DNA from: Verrucomicrobiota bacterium
GTDB lineage: Bacteria; Verrucomicrobiota; Verrucomicrobiia; Limisphaerales; UBA1319
DNA: 64,000 nt
Assembly (NCBI GenBank): GCA_022711435.1
Contig: JAKLFB010000003.1
Location: 1-64,000, forward strand
Direction of reading: 5' to 3'
This document shows, in pieces, positions 18,801 through 29,266 of this stretch; the first letter of the stretch is position 1; each line of letters begins with the position of its first letter. The position numbers and the translations under genes were made by a program. The notes beneath the pieces were generated by a model. That model searched no databases, was not told where the DNA came from, and worked only from the letters and a program-made list of their open reading frames with translations.

Positions 18801-20946
18801 GGAACACGTCCGGCATCTGCATGCCGATCTCGAGTATCGGGGCAAGCCCATCGGCGCGCGCAGCAGCTCTCCCGTCAAGAACCTCGAGAACGGCCAGCGG
18901 CTCCAGGTCGAGGTCGGCACCCAGCGCGGCTATCGCGGCGACGGCCACCGCTACGCCCTCGAGATCGCCCTCCCGCCCGGCGCGCGCCTGAACGAGAGCA
19001 CCCTCGCCACCGATCCGAATTGGATGACCGGCAAGGAGATCACAGACTCGACGATCACCTTGTTCTTCGACCGCTGGCTGCGGTCGGTGCGGTTCGAGCT
19101 GGCCGGAACCGTGCCCGGCAGATACCGGATACTGCCTCCGGTCATTCGCGAGCTGGGAGATCCGGCCTTCCTGAGCATCGGTCCGACGATGGAGCTGACC
19201 GTCCTGGCCGCCGGCGAGAAATCGGCCGATCCCTACGAGATGAACGACGCCGAGCGCTATGCGCTGGGCAAGTGCCATTTCGACGACGGGGATCTGGGCA
19301 CCGCGCTGGAGCATCTGGCCGTTGTCCACAAGAGCAACCCGAAATACAATGAGAGCGAGCTGGCCCGCATGCTGCTCTGGATCCACACCAGCCCGAAATT
19401 CTACGATGCCCGCAAGATCGTGGACCTGTTCGAGGTGCTGCGCGAGCGCTATCCGCAGCTCGAGATCCCGTTCGACAAGATCCTGGTGGTCGGCAGGGCC
19501 TACGGGGATATTGGCGAGTTCGAGCGCTCGTGGCTCGTCTATCGGGCCGCCATCGCCTCGAGCTTCAACAACGACTCGGCGATCAGCGCCGTGCTCGAAG
19601 ACGAAGGCCGGTTTCTGGGCTCGATCGAATTCCAGGAGCGGATCTGGCTCGAGTATCCGGACACGGCCGAGGTGGTTTCGAGCTGGTTTGCCCTCTCGCA
19701 GGCCCTGTATCAGAAAGCCCCCAAGGCCCACGAGCTGCCCAAGGAAGACCAGGTCCAGCCCGAGAAGATCGCCATGCTCGAACGCACGGCCCGGATGCTC
19801 CTCTCGTTCCTGGCCATGTATCCGAAGGACCCGCTGGCCGACGATGCGGCGTTCAGCCTGGCCAACTGCATCCTGACGCTGAAGAACTATCCCCTGGTGG
19901 TGGCGCTGGGCGAGGAGTTCGCCGGGAAATATTCGGACAGCGCGCTGGCGCCCGGGTTCCAGTACATGACCGCCCTGGGCTGGTTCTGGCAGAACCGGTA
20001 TGCCGACGCGCTCGCCGCCGCCCGGATCGTCGCTGAGGGCGACAGCAAGGACCGCGATTTCGCCCGCTACATCCTCGGCCAGATCCACCATGCCCAGGGC
20101 AAACCCAGGGATGCGATCGATTGGTACGGCAAGGTTCGCCAGCTCTATCCCGATGCCGCCGAGGCCATTGCCTATTTCGAGAAGAAGAGCATCGCCCTCG
20201 ACGAGGTCAGCGTGGTCAAGCCCGGCCAGCCGGTCGAGATCACCCTGAAATACCGCAACATCCAGGAAGCCTCCCTCCAGGTCTATCGGGTGGACCTGAT
20301 GAAGCTCTATCTCCAGCAGAAGAACCTCAGCGCCATCACCCGCGTCCAGCTGGCCGGCATCCGGCCCGAGATCGAGCAGACCACCGCCCTCGGCGACGGC
20401 AAGGATTACGTCGACAAGGAGCGCAAGATCGCCCTGCCGCTCAAGGACGAAGCCGCCTATCTCGTCATCTGCCGCGGCGACGATCTCTTCACCAGCGGCA
20501 TGGTCCTGATCACCCCGCTGAAGATCGAGGTGCAGGAGGAGAGCGCCAGCGGGCGGGTGCGCGCCAACGTGCTCGACACCATCCGGGGCGGCTACCGCCC
20601 CGAGGTCCACGTCAAGGCCATCGGCAGCGCCGACACCGAGTTCCGCGCGGGCGAAACCGATCTGCGCGGCCTGTTCATCGCGGACAGCATCCGCGGCCGG
20701 GTGACCGTGATCGCCCGCGAGAGCGAGTCCCGATACGCTTTTTACCGGGGGGACGCCTGGCTCGGTGCGCCGGCCAATGCACCCGCCGCACCGGCGGGGA
20801 AGCCGGCGGCTCCCGGCGCAGAGGTGGACTACCAAGGCAATTTGAACCTCGAGAACAGCCAGATCCAGCAGCTCAACTTCCAGCGATTCGACCAGCAGCG
20901 CCGCCAGACCCCCAGCAAAGGCGTCCAAACCAAGCTGGCGTTCTGA
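12823..20946 (+). CDS. Giant TPR / alpha-2-macroglobulin-like exported protein
   Basis: A 2707-residue protein with a Sec signal (AAVLACLLWMAAFAGAAE; the ATG at 12850 is an equally good start). Residues ~40-600 are helical TPR-like repeats. About 610-1300 are macroglobulin beta domains, with the MG landmark YLYTDRPVYLPGETVSMRG near 826. The A2M landmark (DGKAVATVPMPESTTAWRLTARG) is near 1450, and an alpha-alpha toroid like the thioester domain at ~1670-1890. The thioester motif CxEQ is absent from that domain. A second TPR block (~2140-2450) and another MG-like pair (~2455-2645) follow; the latter resembles residues ~620-800 (IDLQAYFRKM versus VDLMKLYLQQ). Bacterial macroglobulins trap proteases or guard the envelope. 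Without a thioester, a scaffold or peptidase-trap role is inference only. Confidence 0.82.
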   Translation: MNAHPHASEMIIQKSAAVLACLLWMAAFAGAAERPPLDPLRAQMRAERYDQAVSAAEEIVAAKDPQADEAQYLKALALFHGKRYPEAAAAADQVVAAYPRSVWRHKASFLKAQSLVEQKMFQEAAALYQSEAARLLASERKQELVGVIAAFADKLAAKPDPNVPDAPQPDYAKAYNLYTKALGMEIARDVRDDLFFKKASAILQAKNFGQAVQDFQAYLTEFDPAWTGPAGSSSARLPMQNPPPAGKRVALARYRLAEAHIQSGNLAAGRMELEDVIKRIQAPAEKGGSLEAELATDEGEKLPAEIRWLMVHSFFAQAPGSATLRNTPSQAAQTAGPAVGVGGGGPPGAEPMLFALREGDLEAAVKSCRDFLAEFRGGSRAVRAAWMIAEAYQSAGRAEDAIKAYRQFIDGQGFRAPEGEAAERIEEEIGATPAAYYSNLKMHALYRIGSILGQQKKREEAIATWRRYVNDYPNGPQWSDSQNAIIDAEFQMGMDALRDENEPLALRRFDEFLRAHPLDGRSSRILYLSGAVHEAKARALEEAKGDRAAIATAYRKAIDEWAKLASKHPQSAEARAALMKSAGIHEEKFGEFEKALQIYRKLAAEFGYAEANGSIARLTQKSLELSADRTFRTREKAMVGLKLRNIEKVTFRLHRIDLQAYFRKMHGIGGVEGLDVSLIQPDKTWEFKPDGYAKYKPFEQEIEIPFPGREPGAYVVTAGDDEWESTVLVLRSDLEVIVKSSRREVLAFVQNMLSAKPAAGVDILVSDGKAVAATGKTGDDGVFKASIESLKDLANVRVFVLGNGHAASYNLDLAGLQLSSGLTAKGYLYTDRPVYLPGETVSMRGILREVRNASYAVPENSEFKISITDPQGRLLSEQTVKVSRFGTFDSTLVLPAAAANGEYVIAAYQDRKGLEPLHFQGAFEVRSFQLEKIKLSIEFPRRVWFRGETIEATLESAFYWGEPLAGRLLRCELPDGRSQTVTTDAEGKARLSFDTTGMRPGTALRFTVSLDGENVSATEVVTLARLGFSIVARPSQPVVIAGEPFDLSLTTRGADGKPVGEALKIAVLRIEKPKTSPVMALLPWEESGDVHPAEVKESESEIRTDPATGQATLALRLDKGGQYRLRATGVDRFGQAVTHQCQVEVSDAADATKLRLFAETATLKVGEDAVVRLHSRIEKGLALVTFEGETILRYRIVELKKNFSPIDVQVGHDLFPNFRLAVAAIDGRDLRTAAKDFTVERELKVTVRPLQEAFLPGEKGRIEIAAVDQAGQPVQAELSLALVNEALFAVCPDPLTPILDFFQKDARRHAEFKVGATCGFRYPGRTRPVAKELVAEEARVVRGAAEVRQIEELRTQMFYNGLAPSSAPAPVGGMTGDRSDGAGRFRGLPGGERARSVSSLAATMPVEVAGLARTAGYFGVDKALVAGRKAAVEAPPRREVRGEGRWLPSVITGSDGKAVATVPMPESTTAWRLTARGCTVETLVGEAVAQTLTRKDFFVELKTPSFLREGDEMRPVGRVHNLTDYSGPVALKLRVLDAGDKTRVIAEREKTIEVKPRSGVETAFDAVTAPALLEVSVELTGTAGPHSDALAVLLPVKPWGLPYAAHAGGVAEADTAAVVGLPDQRPYSSVWMSVAVGPDMRTSILDMALRRGWAGPGEAIARLRPPLGGDTPANGLLAAATALGYAQRGQVDETYLRQLASRARTLAASLVASQSTNGDWTCESLGHLTTARVFWALIEARNSGIAVHKDALDKAAAALLKQFEACDANDSDSKAVILHALSTDKRADFANCNRLYRDRNALGNSALAHLARAFFNLDRREIATELASLLGSRVKVEGGQPAVWESGCKTVWLNDPDETTAMVLLALAETMPASKTAAAAADSLLRAQGCFGIHSSRAHGPAVAALAAYFAGGLPQAVDLEIAVVVNGREIGTVKAVATLGQHLLPVPADLVKADRNLVELKMRGRGRYTYAATLFGFSADIKPTPGPVIPTMEHVRHLHADLEYRGKPIGARSSSPVKNLENGQRLQVEVGTQRGYRGDGHRYALEIALPPGARLNESTLATDPNWMTGKEITDSTITLFFDRWLRSVRFELAGTVPGRYRILPPVIRELGDPAFLSIGPTMELTVLAAGEKSADPYEMNDAERYALGKCHFDDGDLGTALEHLAVVHKSNPKYNESELARMLLWIHTSPKFYDARKIVDLFEVLRERYPQLEIPFDKILVVGRAYGDIGEFERSWLVYRAAIASSFNNDSAISAVLEDEGRFLGSIEFQERIWLEYPDTAEVVSSWFALSQALYQKAPKAHELPKEDQVQPEKIAMLERTARMLLSFLAMYPKDPLADDAAFSLANCILTLKNYPLVVALGEEFAGKYSDSALAPGFQYMTALGWFWQNRYADALAAARIVAEGDSKDRDFARYILGQIHHAQGKPRDAIDWYGKVRQLYPDAAEAIAYFEKKSIALDEVSVVKPGQPVEITLKYRNIQEASLQVYRVDLMKLYLQQKNLSAITRVQLAGIRPEIEQTTALGDGKDYVDKERKIALPLKDEAAYLVICRGDDLFTSGMVLITPLKIEVQEESASGRVRANVLDTIRGGYRPEVHVKAIGSADTEFRAGETDLRGLFIADSIRGRVTVIARESESRYAFYRGDAWLGAPANAPAAPAGKPAAPGAEVDYQGNLNLENSQIQQLNFQRFDQQRRQTPSKGVQTKLAF

Positions 20947-21052
20947 TGGTGCGGTGAGGGGCCGTGGTCGTGAAATCGAGCCAATGCCACTTCGGCCTGC
21001 CCCCATTCACGGAGTCACAATGACACCATTGATGATAAAAGTGAAAATCCTG

Positions 21053-21083
21053 TTGCATCCGCTGATTTTTCATGGTGTATCTT
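21053..21083 (+). promoter_or_regulatory. Possible promoter in an AT-rich patch
   Basis: The 142-bp gap after the giant gene turns AT-rich just before the ATPase gene. TTGCAT (21053-21058) and TGTATC or TATCTT (21076-21083) could be a promoter, at 17-19 bp spacing. Weak evidence. Confidence 0.22.
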
Positions 21084-21088
21084 AAGTC

Positions 21089-22258
21089 ATGGAAAGAAAA
21101 CAGCTTGCACAGCATGTTTCCGACTTGCTTCAGGTGTTCAGGGTCGTGGCTTTGCTCGGTCCCCGCCAGTCGGGCAAGACCACGTTGGCGCGTCAGTTTG
21201 CCTCTTCGGGCGTGGTGCCGTTCAACGAGGCGATGAACTACTTCGACCTCGAAGATCCGGCGCACCTCGAACGCCTCACCACCCCGAAACTCGCACTGGA
21301 AAAACTCAACGGTCTGGTCGTCATCGACGAAATCCAGCATCGACCGGACCTGTTCCCCATCCTGCGCGTGCTTACGGATCGCGCGCAGAATACCGCCAAG
21401 ATCCTGATCCTGGGCAGCGCTTCCCGCGACCTGATCCGGCAGGGATCGGAAACGCTGGCTGGACGAATTGGCTTTGTTGAAGTGACGCCGTTTTCACTTG
21501 TCGAAACCGGTTTGGACACTGCCGACACGCTCTGGCTGCGGGGCGGATTCCCGCTCTCTTTCCTGGCGGCCTCGGACGAAGCGAGCTGGCTGTGGCGCGA
21601 AGGCTATATCAAGACCTTCCTCGAACGCGACATCCCCGCCCTTGGCATCCAGATCCCTGCGGCTACCCTGCGCCGATTCTGGATGATGCTTGCGCACTAT
21701 CACGGCCAGCAGTTCAACGCCTCCGAGCTCGGCACGAGCCTGGGCGTGGCGGACACCACCGTGAGCCGCTACCTCGACGTTCTGACCGGCACGTTCATGG
21801 TGCGGCGCCTGACGCCGTGGCTCGAGAACATCAAGAAGCGCCAGATCAAAACGCCGAAGATCTACTTTCGCGACTCCGGCATCCTACACCGCTTGCTGGG
21901 AATTCCTGGCATGGAACAAATGGTCACGCACCCCAAGCTGGGAGCCTCGTGGGAAGGCTTTGCCCTCGAACAGGTGATCCGCGCCAGCGGTGTGTCTGAA
22001 GAGGAGGTCTACTATTGGGGGGTGCATAACCAGGCCGAGTTGGACCTGCTCCTCTTTCGAAACGGCAAGCGGCTCGGTTTCGAGGTGAAATATACGGACA
22101 CGCCCCGGGTGACTTCTTCCCAGCGTGCCGCCCTGGAGCATCTGAAATTGGATTCACTCACCCTCGTCTGCCCCGGCAACGCCAGCTATCCGCTCGATGA
22201 CAAGATCCATGTGTGCGGGCTAGCCCATCTCATCCAGACGCCACAAGCGTTCAAGTGA
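21089..22258 (+). CDS. AAA-type ATPase, DUF4143 family
   Basis: An ATP-binding protein of the widespread AAA_14/DUF4143 group. Walker A is GPRQSGKTT (24-32), Walker B is GLVVIDEIQ near 75-83, and GSASRDLI acts as the sensor region. The DUF4143 half has a winged-helix segment (NASELGTSLGVADTTVSRYLDVL) and ends in a PD-(D/E)xK-like element (AELDLLL...RLGFEVKY). Family members are common in accessory DNA and are often linked to toxin-antitoxin or defence-like roles, but most have no assigned function. The upstream patch and the gene look somewhat less GC-rich than their neighbours, which suggests acquisition. It stands alone here. 389 residues, the usual size. Confidence 0.88.
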   Translation: MERKQLAQHVSDLLQVFRVVALLGPRQSGKTTLARQFASSGVVPFNEAMNYFDLEDPAHLERLTTPKLALEKLNGLVVIDEIQHRPDLFPILRVLTDRAQNTAKILILGSASRDLIRQGSETLAGRIGFVEVTPFSLVETGLDTADTLWLRGGFPLSFLAASDEASWLWREGYIKTFLERDIPALGIQIPAATLRRFWMMLAHYHGQQFNASELGTSLGVADTTVSRYLDVLTGTFMVRRLTPWLENIKKRQIKTPKIYFRDSGILHRLLGIPGMEQMVTHPKLGASWEGFALEQVIRASGVSEEEVYYWGVHNQAELDLLLFRNGKRLGFEVKYTDTPRVTSSQRAALEHLKLDSLTLVCPGNASYPLDDKIHVCGLAHLIQTPQAFK

Positions 22259-22439
22259 CGGGTGGCTCTGGCATTCGGATTCCTCGAGGGCTGGTTCTCC
22301 TTGGCGTTCATCCAGAGCGTTGGTGAACCGGGCGCAGTCCAGACGCTCCGCGAGGTCCGGGGCGGAGGGCAAGAGGGCCGGAATGGGATCCCTTGGCGCG
22401 GCATTGCGGACTTTCGATCCATCGTATACAACGGCTCGA

Positions 22440-24541
<2,102 letters not shown>

Positions 24542-24545
<4 letters not shown>

Positions 24546-25117
24546 GCGGAGCTCGCACAGCGTTGATCCTCGGGATGGCCGGTCTGCTGCTGGTCTCGAG
24601 CGGGCATGCCCAGCTCGGCGGCCTGTTCTCCGCGAACGGGAGGATTCGGCGGGCTGTCGTTCCCATCTACATGGGGAGGAATCCGGAGCCATCGATGATC
24701 CTGCGAGCCGAGTCCATCTACAAGGACTACGAGCGGAAAGCCTTCTTCCGGATCGGAGCGCTGCCAGTCAAGGTCGCCGAGGGGGTCAGCTTCGAGATCC
24801 GGGACATCGAGTCCGTCACAAACAGCCTGGCCCTGCTCGATCGCTGGCTCAGCCCTCGAGCCGCCGAGCGTCTCGAGCTGCGCCAGGCCGCCTTCCAGAT
24901 CGGGACGGCCGCCCCGAACCGCCTCCAGGCCGGACGCGTTCGCGTTCGACAGGCAGGAAGGTGGGAGCTGGACGGGGGTGTTCATCTTCAGATCGGGACG
25001 AACGGGGTGCATGCATCGAGCGCCACCCTGCAGGTGGCCGGCAGCCAGACTGGCACGCTGGTGATGGATACGCGCCCGCCTTGGACGACGAATATATTTT
25101 CAATTGCAAAGTCATAA
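24542..25117 (+). CDS. Secreted protein of unknown function
   Basis: 191 residues, starting inside the stop codon of the FAD oxidoreductase (ATGA), so probably translationally coupled to it. A signal peptide (ALILGMAGLLLVSSGHAQ) is clear. The rest is a soluble beta-rich domain that I do not recognise, with VVPIYMGRNPEPSMILRAES near 40 and a Gly/Arg-rich second half. No catalytic motif is seen. The coupling suggests a partner of the oxidoreductase or of the next secreted protein, 18 bp downstream. Confidence 0.65.
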
Positions 25118-25135
25118 ACAAAATATTATTGAACT

Positions 25136-26782
25136 ATGATCAAGTTAGCTGCGGCCCTGCCCGCGATGGCGTTGTGCGCGCTGATCCCGTCCCTGGCCGC
25201 GCAGAGCGCCAACGACTACGTGAGCGCGGGGCGGACCTATCTAGCGGGGACGAACCTGTCGGCTGCCAACCTCAGCTTCAGCAACGCGGTTGCTCTGTCG
25301 CCCCAGCACCCGGCGGCCAATGTGTTCTATGCCGCCACCCGGCTGCTGGTCCTGCCCAGCGAGCCGGCAGGCGGCAATTTCCTGAGCCGGCTGGGGATGC
25401 CCTCGGCCGGGCGGGACCTGTATGGCTGGACGGCGGGGCTGCCCGCCGACACCAACGGCGTGGTGTTGGCCCCTGAGGGCATGAGCGCCCAGGAAACCAC
25501 CGCCATGCTGCGGACGAACGTGCTGCCCGCCCTGGTTGCCGCCGGAGCCAACCTCGCCCAGGTGACCGACGGCCAATTCACCCTGAGCCTTTCGAGCAAC
25601 GAGACCCGGATGGCCAGCATCACCCTCGACTACGGGGATGTTCTCATGTTCCGGGCCATGCTTCACGCGGCCGAGTACGTCCTCTACACGATTCACTCGT
25701 GGAACCTGGATGCCCAGTTTGACAGCATCCGGGACTTATACACCAGCGAGCAGCTCTCGATCGAGCGCCTGCTCGCCGACTATCCCAACCTGCTCACGTT
25801 CGCCACCACCCAGGATCTGGCGGCAGCCCGGCTGGCCTTCCAGAACAGCGTCGACCGCTACCTCGAAGCATCCCAGTTCATCCGCAGCCGCCCCGGCGAT
25901 GTCATCCGGTTCTTCAATATTGACGAGGATAGCGCCGAGTCGGAGGAGCAGTTCCGGACGGCCCTCATCGACCTCAAGCGATCCCTGAACGGCGCAGTCC
26001 CGCTGACCATGGACACCAATTACACCGTCTTTTTCGCATCGCACTTCAGCGGCGCCCGCTCGCTCCGCTCTTTTCTGCCCGAGTTCCGCGGGAACAGCTT
26101 TGCGATGGGAACGCTGCCCGATCCGACGTTCGGGGGCTTGATCTACGGGATCGGAAGGCAGGATGCGGAGGAGATCCTGGCTCAGATGGTGCCATCCATT
26201 CCGGCCATCGAGCCCGGCTCCGGGATGCTCGGCCCGCCCATCCAGTTCCCGATCCTCGTCGCCCGGGGCCGCGGATACGTCGTCCAGGTCTCGTCGAACC
26301 TGCGCGATTGGGCTGATCACGCGGCCTTCGTCAGCCTGGGAGGCCCCTATGGTTTTGTGGATCGGGACGCGTCGGCTCTTTCACGCCGGTTCTACCGGGT
26401 CGTGGATCGGACCGGAGCGATGCCCCCGCCTGCGAACGACGCGTTCGAAAACCGCGCGGTGATTCCGGGCATGGACGTTCCCGTGGTCAGCTACACGGAC
26501 AATGCGACGCGGCAGCCCGGGGAACTCCAGCAGGGTGGAGCGGGGCACACCGTCTGGTGGTCGTGGACGGCGCCGACGTCCGGAAGAACCTCGATCTCCG
26601 CCTCCGGTGATAAGGGATGCTGGTTGATCGGCGTCTTCACGGGCACGACCATTGGCGGGCTGACGCCGGTGGCGAACGGCTTCGAGCGGCTCGAGTTCGA
26701 CGCCGTGGCCGGCATCACCTACCAGATCGCGGTGGATACGTGCTGGGACGATGGCGGAGTGCGGGTTGTCATCTCTCGATAA
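25136..26782 (+). CDS. Secreted protein with TPR-like N-terminus and PPC-like C-terminus
   Basis: 548 residues with signal peptide (LAAALPAMALCALIPSLAAQ). The first ~70 residues after it read like one or two TPR units (NDYVSAGRTYLAGTNLSAAN, FSNAVALSPQHPAANVFYA). The middle is helical and unrecognised. A short GYVVQVSSNLRDWADHA segment resembles the immunoglobulin-like repeats common in verrucomicrobial secreted proteins. Residues ~435-548 resemble a bacterial pre-peptidase (PPC-like) beta-sandwich: PANDAFENRAVI, HTVWWSWTAP, GITYQIAVD. No enzyme can be assigned. The upstream 18 bp are AT-rich (AAACAAAATATTATTGAACT), probably the ribosome-binding region. Confidence 0.7.
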   Translation: MIKLAAALPAMALCALIPSLAAQSANDYVSAGRTYLAGTNLSAANLSFSNAVALSPQHPAANVFYAATRLLVLPSEPAGGNFLSRLGMPSAGRDLYGWTAGLPADTNGVVLAPEGMSAQETTAMLRTNVLPALVAAGANLAQVTDGQFTLSLSSNETRMASITLDYGDVLMFRAMLHAAEYVLYTIHSWNLDAQFDSIRDLYTSEQLSIERLLADYPNLLTFATTQDLAAARLAFQNSVDRYLEASQFIRSRPGDVIRFFNIDEDSAESEEQFRTALIDLKRSLNGAVPLTMDTNYTVFFASHFSGARSLRSFLPEFRGNSFAMGTLPDPTFGGLIYGIGRQDAEEILAQMVPSIPAIEPGSGMLGPPIQFPILVARGRGYVVQVSSNLRDWADHAAFVSLGGPYGFVDRDASALSRRFYRVVDRTGAMPPPANDAFENRAVIPGMDVPVVSYTDNATRQPGELQQGGAGHTVWWSWTAPTSGRTSISASGDKGCWLIGVFTGTTIGGLTPVANGFERLEFDAVAGITYQIAVDTCWDDGGVRVVISR

Positions 26783-26797
26783 TCGGTCCGCGCGATT

Positions 26798-29149
26798 ATG
26801 ATCCCGAGACATCTGCATCGGTGTGTTCAACGAGCTTGCATGGCCGGAGCGGCTGCGCTTCTCTTGAGGCTGGCCGCGGCGCCGGCCAGCGGCGGGGGCG
26901 CCGAGATGCCAGCCGAATCCCGGTGCGCTTCGGCTGCGGCATCGCGCGACCCGGATTTCACCGTGCGGATTGCGGCTGTGCAGGCAGGCCGGGCGCACTA
27001 TGCCGAGGGCAACCCGGGCCTGGAGTCGAACTTCGCCGCGCTTGCCTCCCAGGCGTGCGCTGCAGCCCGGGAGGGGGCCGATCTCGTCGTTTTCCCCGAA
27101 TACGCGATCTCCGGGTGGCCGTATCCGAGCGAAGCTGTGATCAACAGCGCGGCTGAGGCGGTCCCTGGCGATGGGCCGTGGTACAAACGCTACCAGGCCC
27201 TGGCCCGCCAGACGCGGACGCCGCTGGTCGGATCGCTGGTCGAGACCGATTCGGGCAGGCTTTACAACTGCGCGTTCCTGCTCGATGAGAAGGGCGCCCT
27301 GGTCGGCAAGTACCGAAAGGTCCACGCCAACCTCGGCGAACAGACCTGGTGGGGGTGGTCTCAGGGCGAAGCATTCCAGCCGGTCGAGTTTCGGGGCGTG
27401 CGCTATGGCTTCAGCATCTGCGCCGACATGTGGTATCCGGAAACCGTCCGGTGCAACGTCCTGGCGGGCGCGGATGTGATCCTGCATCTGAGCATCGCCG
27501 ACGACATGGGCCATCTGGTGCCGACGCGCGCCACGGACAATTTCGTGCCGGTGGTGATGAGCATATTTCAGGGGGGCTGCTATGCCGTGGACGGCGGCGG
27601 CCGGATGCTCGGCAAGCTGGCCGCAGACAAGCCCGGCTGGAAGATATTCGAGATCCGGCCTTTCGCGCGGCATATCGGCCGCAAATATGGCGGGGCATGG
27701 GACGAGCGTGCGGGCCACTTCAACGTGCGCAATCCTGCGGCGTATGGCGCGCTGGTGGATCCGGCCGGGCGCCCGCCCTGGACGGAGGTCTTTCTCGGCG
27801 CGAAGGGCGAGCCGCAATCGCGCGACCAGCTGCTGCAGCGGTTTCGCGGCCGCTATGACGCCAGCGATCCCGATGCCTTCCATGCGCAGCCGGTTCCGTT
27901 CGGCGCGCCGTGGACCTCGCCGTACCGGCCGGATCCCCATTGGCCGCATCACCTGGTCAATGGCCAAGGCGCGCATCTCCTGATCCTCAACAAGACGGCC
28001 TGGGCCTTCTTCGGCTGCCGCGATCCGGGCGGGTGGCTCGAGCGCGCGCGCGCGCAGAGGGTGAACGTCATCCGCGTCGCCCTCGAAGGCAGGCCGTATT
28101 GGGACGATCTGGGCATCGACCTGTGGCCTTGGGGCGGCACCCGCGCCAGGCCCGACTGGAGCACATTCGACGAGAGCTACTGGCAGCGCGTCGAGGAGCG
28201 GGTGCGCATGGCGGGAGAGAAGGGGATCGGGCTGGACATCGTTCTGTACATGGCGCTCCATCCCGATGCCAAAGACATCCCCGTTCAGCAGCGCTACTGG
28301 GAGGAGACGATCCGGCGGCTGGGGAAGTTCGCGAACGTCCTGACGTGGGAGATCGCAAACGAATACACGCGCAACGAGGCATTTCAGGATGCGGCGGGGC
28401 GGTTCTTCCAGGCCAAGGATCCCGCCCGCCGGCCCGTGTGCACCTCCGACGGGACCACCGATGACGCGGTCTGGCCGGGCAAGCCGTGGATGGGGCTGGC
28501 CATCAACCACACCTGCACGTCATCGACGGCGCGCCACGACCTGCGCGATTGGTACCTGGCCGTGGCGCGCAACACTCGCGCCCACGGCAAACCCGCTTGG
28601 TGCAACGAATCCGGCCGCGAGCGTCGTCATCGGAATGACGACGGCGTCCATCGGCGCAAGCAGGGATGGCTCTGGTATGCGGCCGGGTGCCACTGGACGT
28701 GGCACAGCTGGGATGGCTGCGAAGGCATCGACGATCCGGATTATCGTGCGCCGGGAGAAGAGTTTCTCCGTCCGATGGCCGAGGCGTTCCGGGCGCTGCC
28801 GTTCTGGCGGATGAACCCGAACGAGACGGCGGCGGTCGTGAGCAACCCCGCGCTGGTTCAGGCGGCGCTGGCCACCGCCGAGCGGGACTGCGCGCTGGTC
28901 TATTGTTGCGCGCGCGAGACCGGCCAAGCCGTTTCGAGCTCGAGCCTGGCGCTGCGTCTGCCCGATGGCATCTATCGCCTCACGATGCTCAAGCCGGCAG
29001 ACGGATCGACGATCGAGACGCGCAGCTATGGATCCAAGGGGCTGGGGCAGGAGGGGCGGATCGATCTGCCACCCTTTGTCGATGACCTGGCGGTGCGCAT
29101 CGACCGCATCCAGACGGCGGATCGGACCGCTGTGCCCGGGACACGTTAA
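26798..29149 (+). CDS. Nitrilase-superfamily / glycoside hydrolase fusion, secreted
   Basis: A single 783-residue frame joins two enzymes after a likely signal (ACMAGAAALLLRLAAAPASG). Residues ~53-285 are a carbon-nitrogen hydrolase with the full Glu-Lys-Cys triad: E in VVFPEYAISG (~101), K in GKYRKVHAN (~173) and C in FSICADMWYPE (~209). Residues ~385-700 look like a clan GH-A barrel of the DUF4038/GH140 or GH5 kind: NKTAWAFFGC, VNVIRVAL, acid/base candidate in TWEIANEYTRNE (~520) and nucleophile candidate in PAWCNESG (~604). Residues ~285-385 are a linker with no clear family. I know of no characterised protein with this pairing. It could act on amide-bearing sugars, but that is inference. 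The downstream gene converges on it. Confidence 0.78.
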   Translation: MIPRHLHRCVQRACMAGAAALLLRLAAAPASGGGAEMPAESRCASAAASRDPDFTVRIAAVQAGRAHYAEGNPGLESNFAALASQACAAAREGADLVVFPEYAISGWPYPSEAVINSAAEAVPGDGPWYKRYQALARQTRTPLVGSLVETDSGRLYNCAFLLDEKGALVGKYRKVHANLGEQTWWGWSQGEAFQPVEFRGVRYGFSICADMWYPETVRCNVLAGADVILHLSIADDMGHLVPTRATDNFVPVVMSIFQGGCYAVDGGGRMLGKLAADKPGWKIFEIRPFARHIGRKYGGAWDERAGHFNVRNPAAYGALVDPAGRPPWTEVFLGAKGEPQSRDQLLQRFRGRYDASDPDAFHAQPVPFGAPWTSPYRPDPHWPHHLVNGQGAHLLILNKTAWAFFGCRDPGGWLERARAQRVNVIRVALEGRPYWDDLGIDLWPWGGTRARPDWSTFDESYWQRVEERVRMAGEKGIGLDIVLYMALHPDAKDIPVQQRYWEETIRRLGKFANVLTWEIANEYTRNEAFQDAAGRFFQAKDPARRPVCTSDGTTDDAVWPGKPWMGLAINHTCTSSTARHDLRDWYLAVARNTRAHGKPAWCNESGRERRHRNDDGVHRRKQGWLWYAAGCHWTWHSWDGCEGIDDPDYRAPGEEFLRPMAEAFRALPFWRMNPNETAAVVSNPALVQAALATAERDCALVYCCARETGQAVSSSSLALRLPDGIYRLTMLKPADGSTIETRSYGSKGLGQEGRIDLPPFVDDLAVRIDRIQTADRTAVPGTR

Positions 29150-29160
29150 GGGCACCATCA

Positions 29161-29196
29161 CCCGTGCCTCGTGGCTTGATCCATGCCGGGCACGGG
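29161..29196. terminator. Hairpin between convergent genes
   Basis: CCCGTGCC (29161-29168) pairs perfectly with GGCACGGG (29189-29196), with a further GGC/GCC pairing inside the loop. It lies 12 bp after one gene end and about 70 bp from the convergent sulfatase end. There is no T-run, so a bidirectional terminator role is tentative. Confidence 0.35.
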
Positions 29197-29266
29197 GCGG
29201 ATTCCACCGGGATCCGGCCCGCTGGCGGCCGGGTTTCCCGCGGCGGGCAGGCTGCTGTGTCGATCG

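Noticed and set aside
22321..22380. GGGCGCAGTCCAGACGCTCCGCG-like sequence before the FAD oxidoreductase
   Set aside because: It vaguely resembles repeats of verrucomicrobial genomes but has no dyad or second copy in this window, so it is not listed as a repeat.
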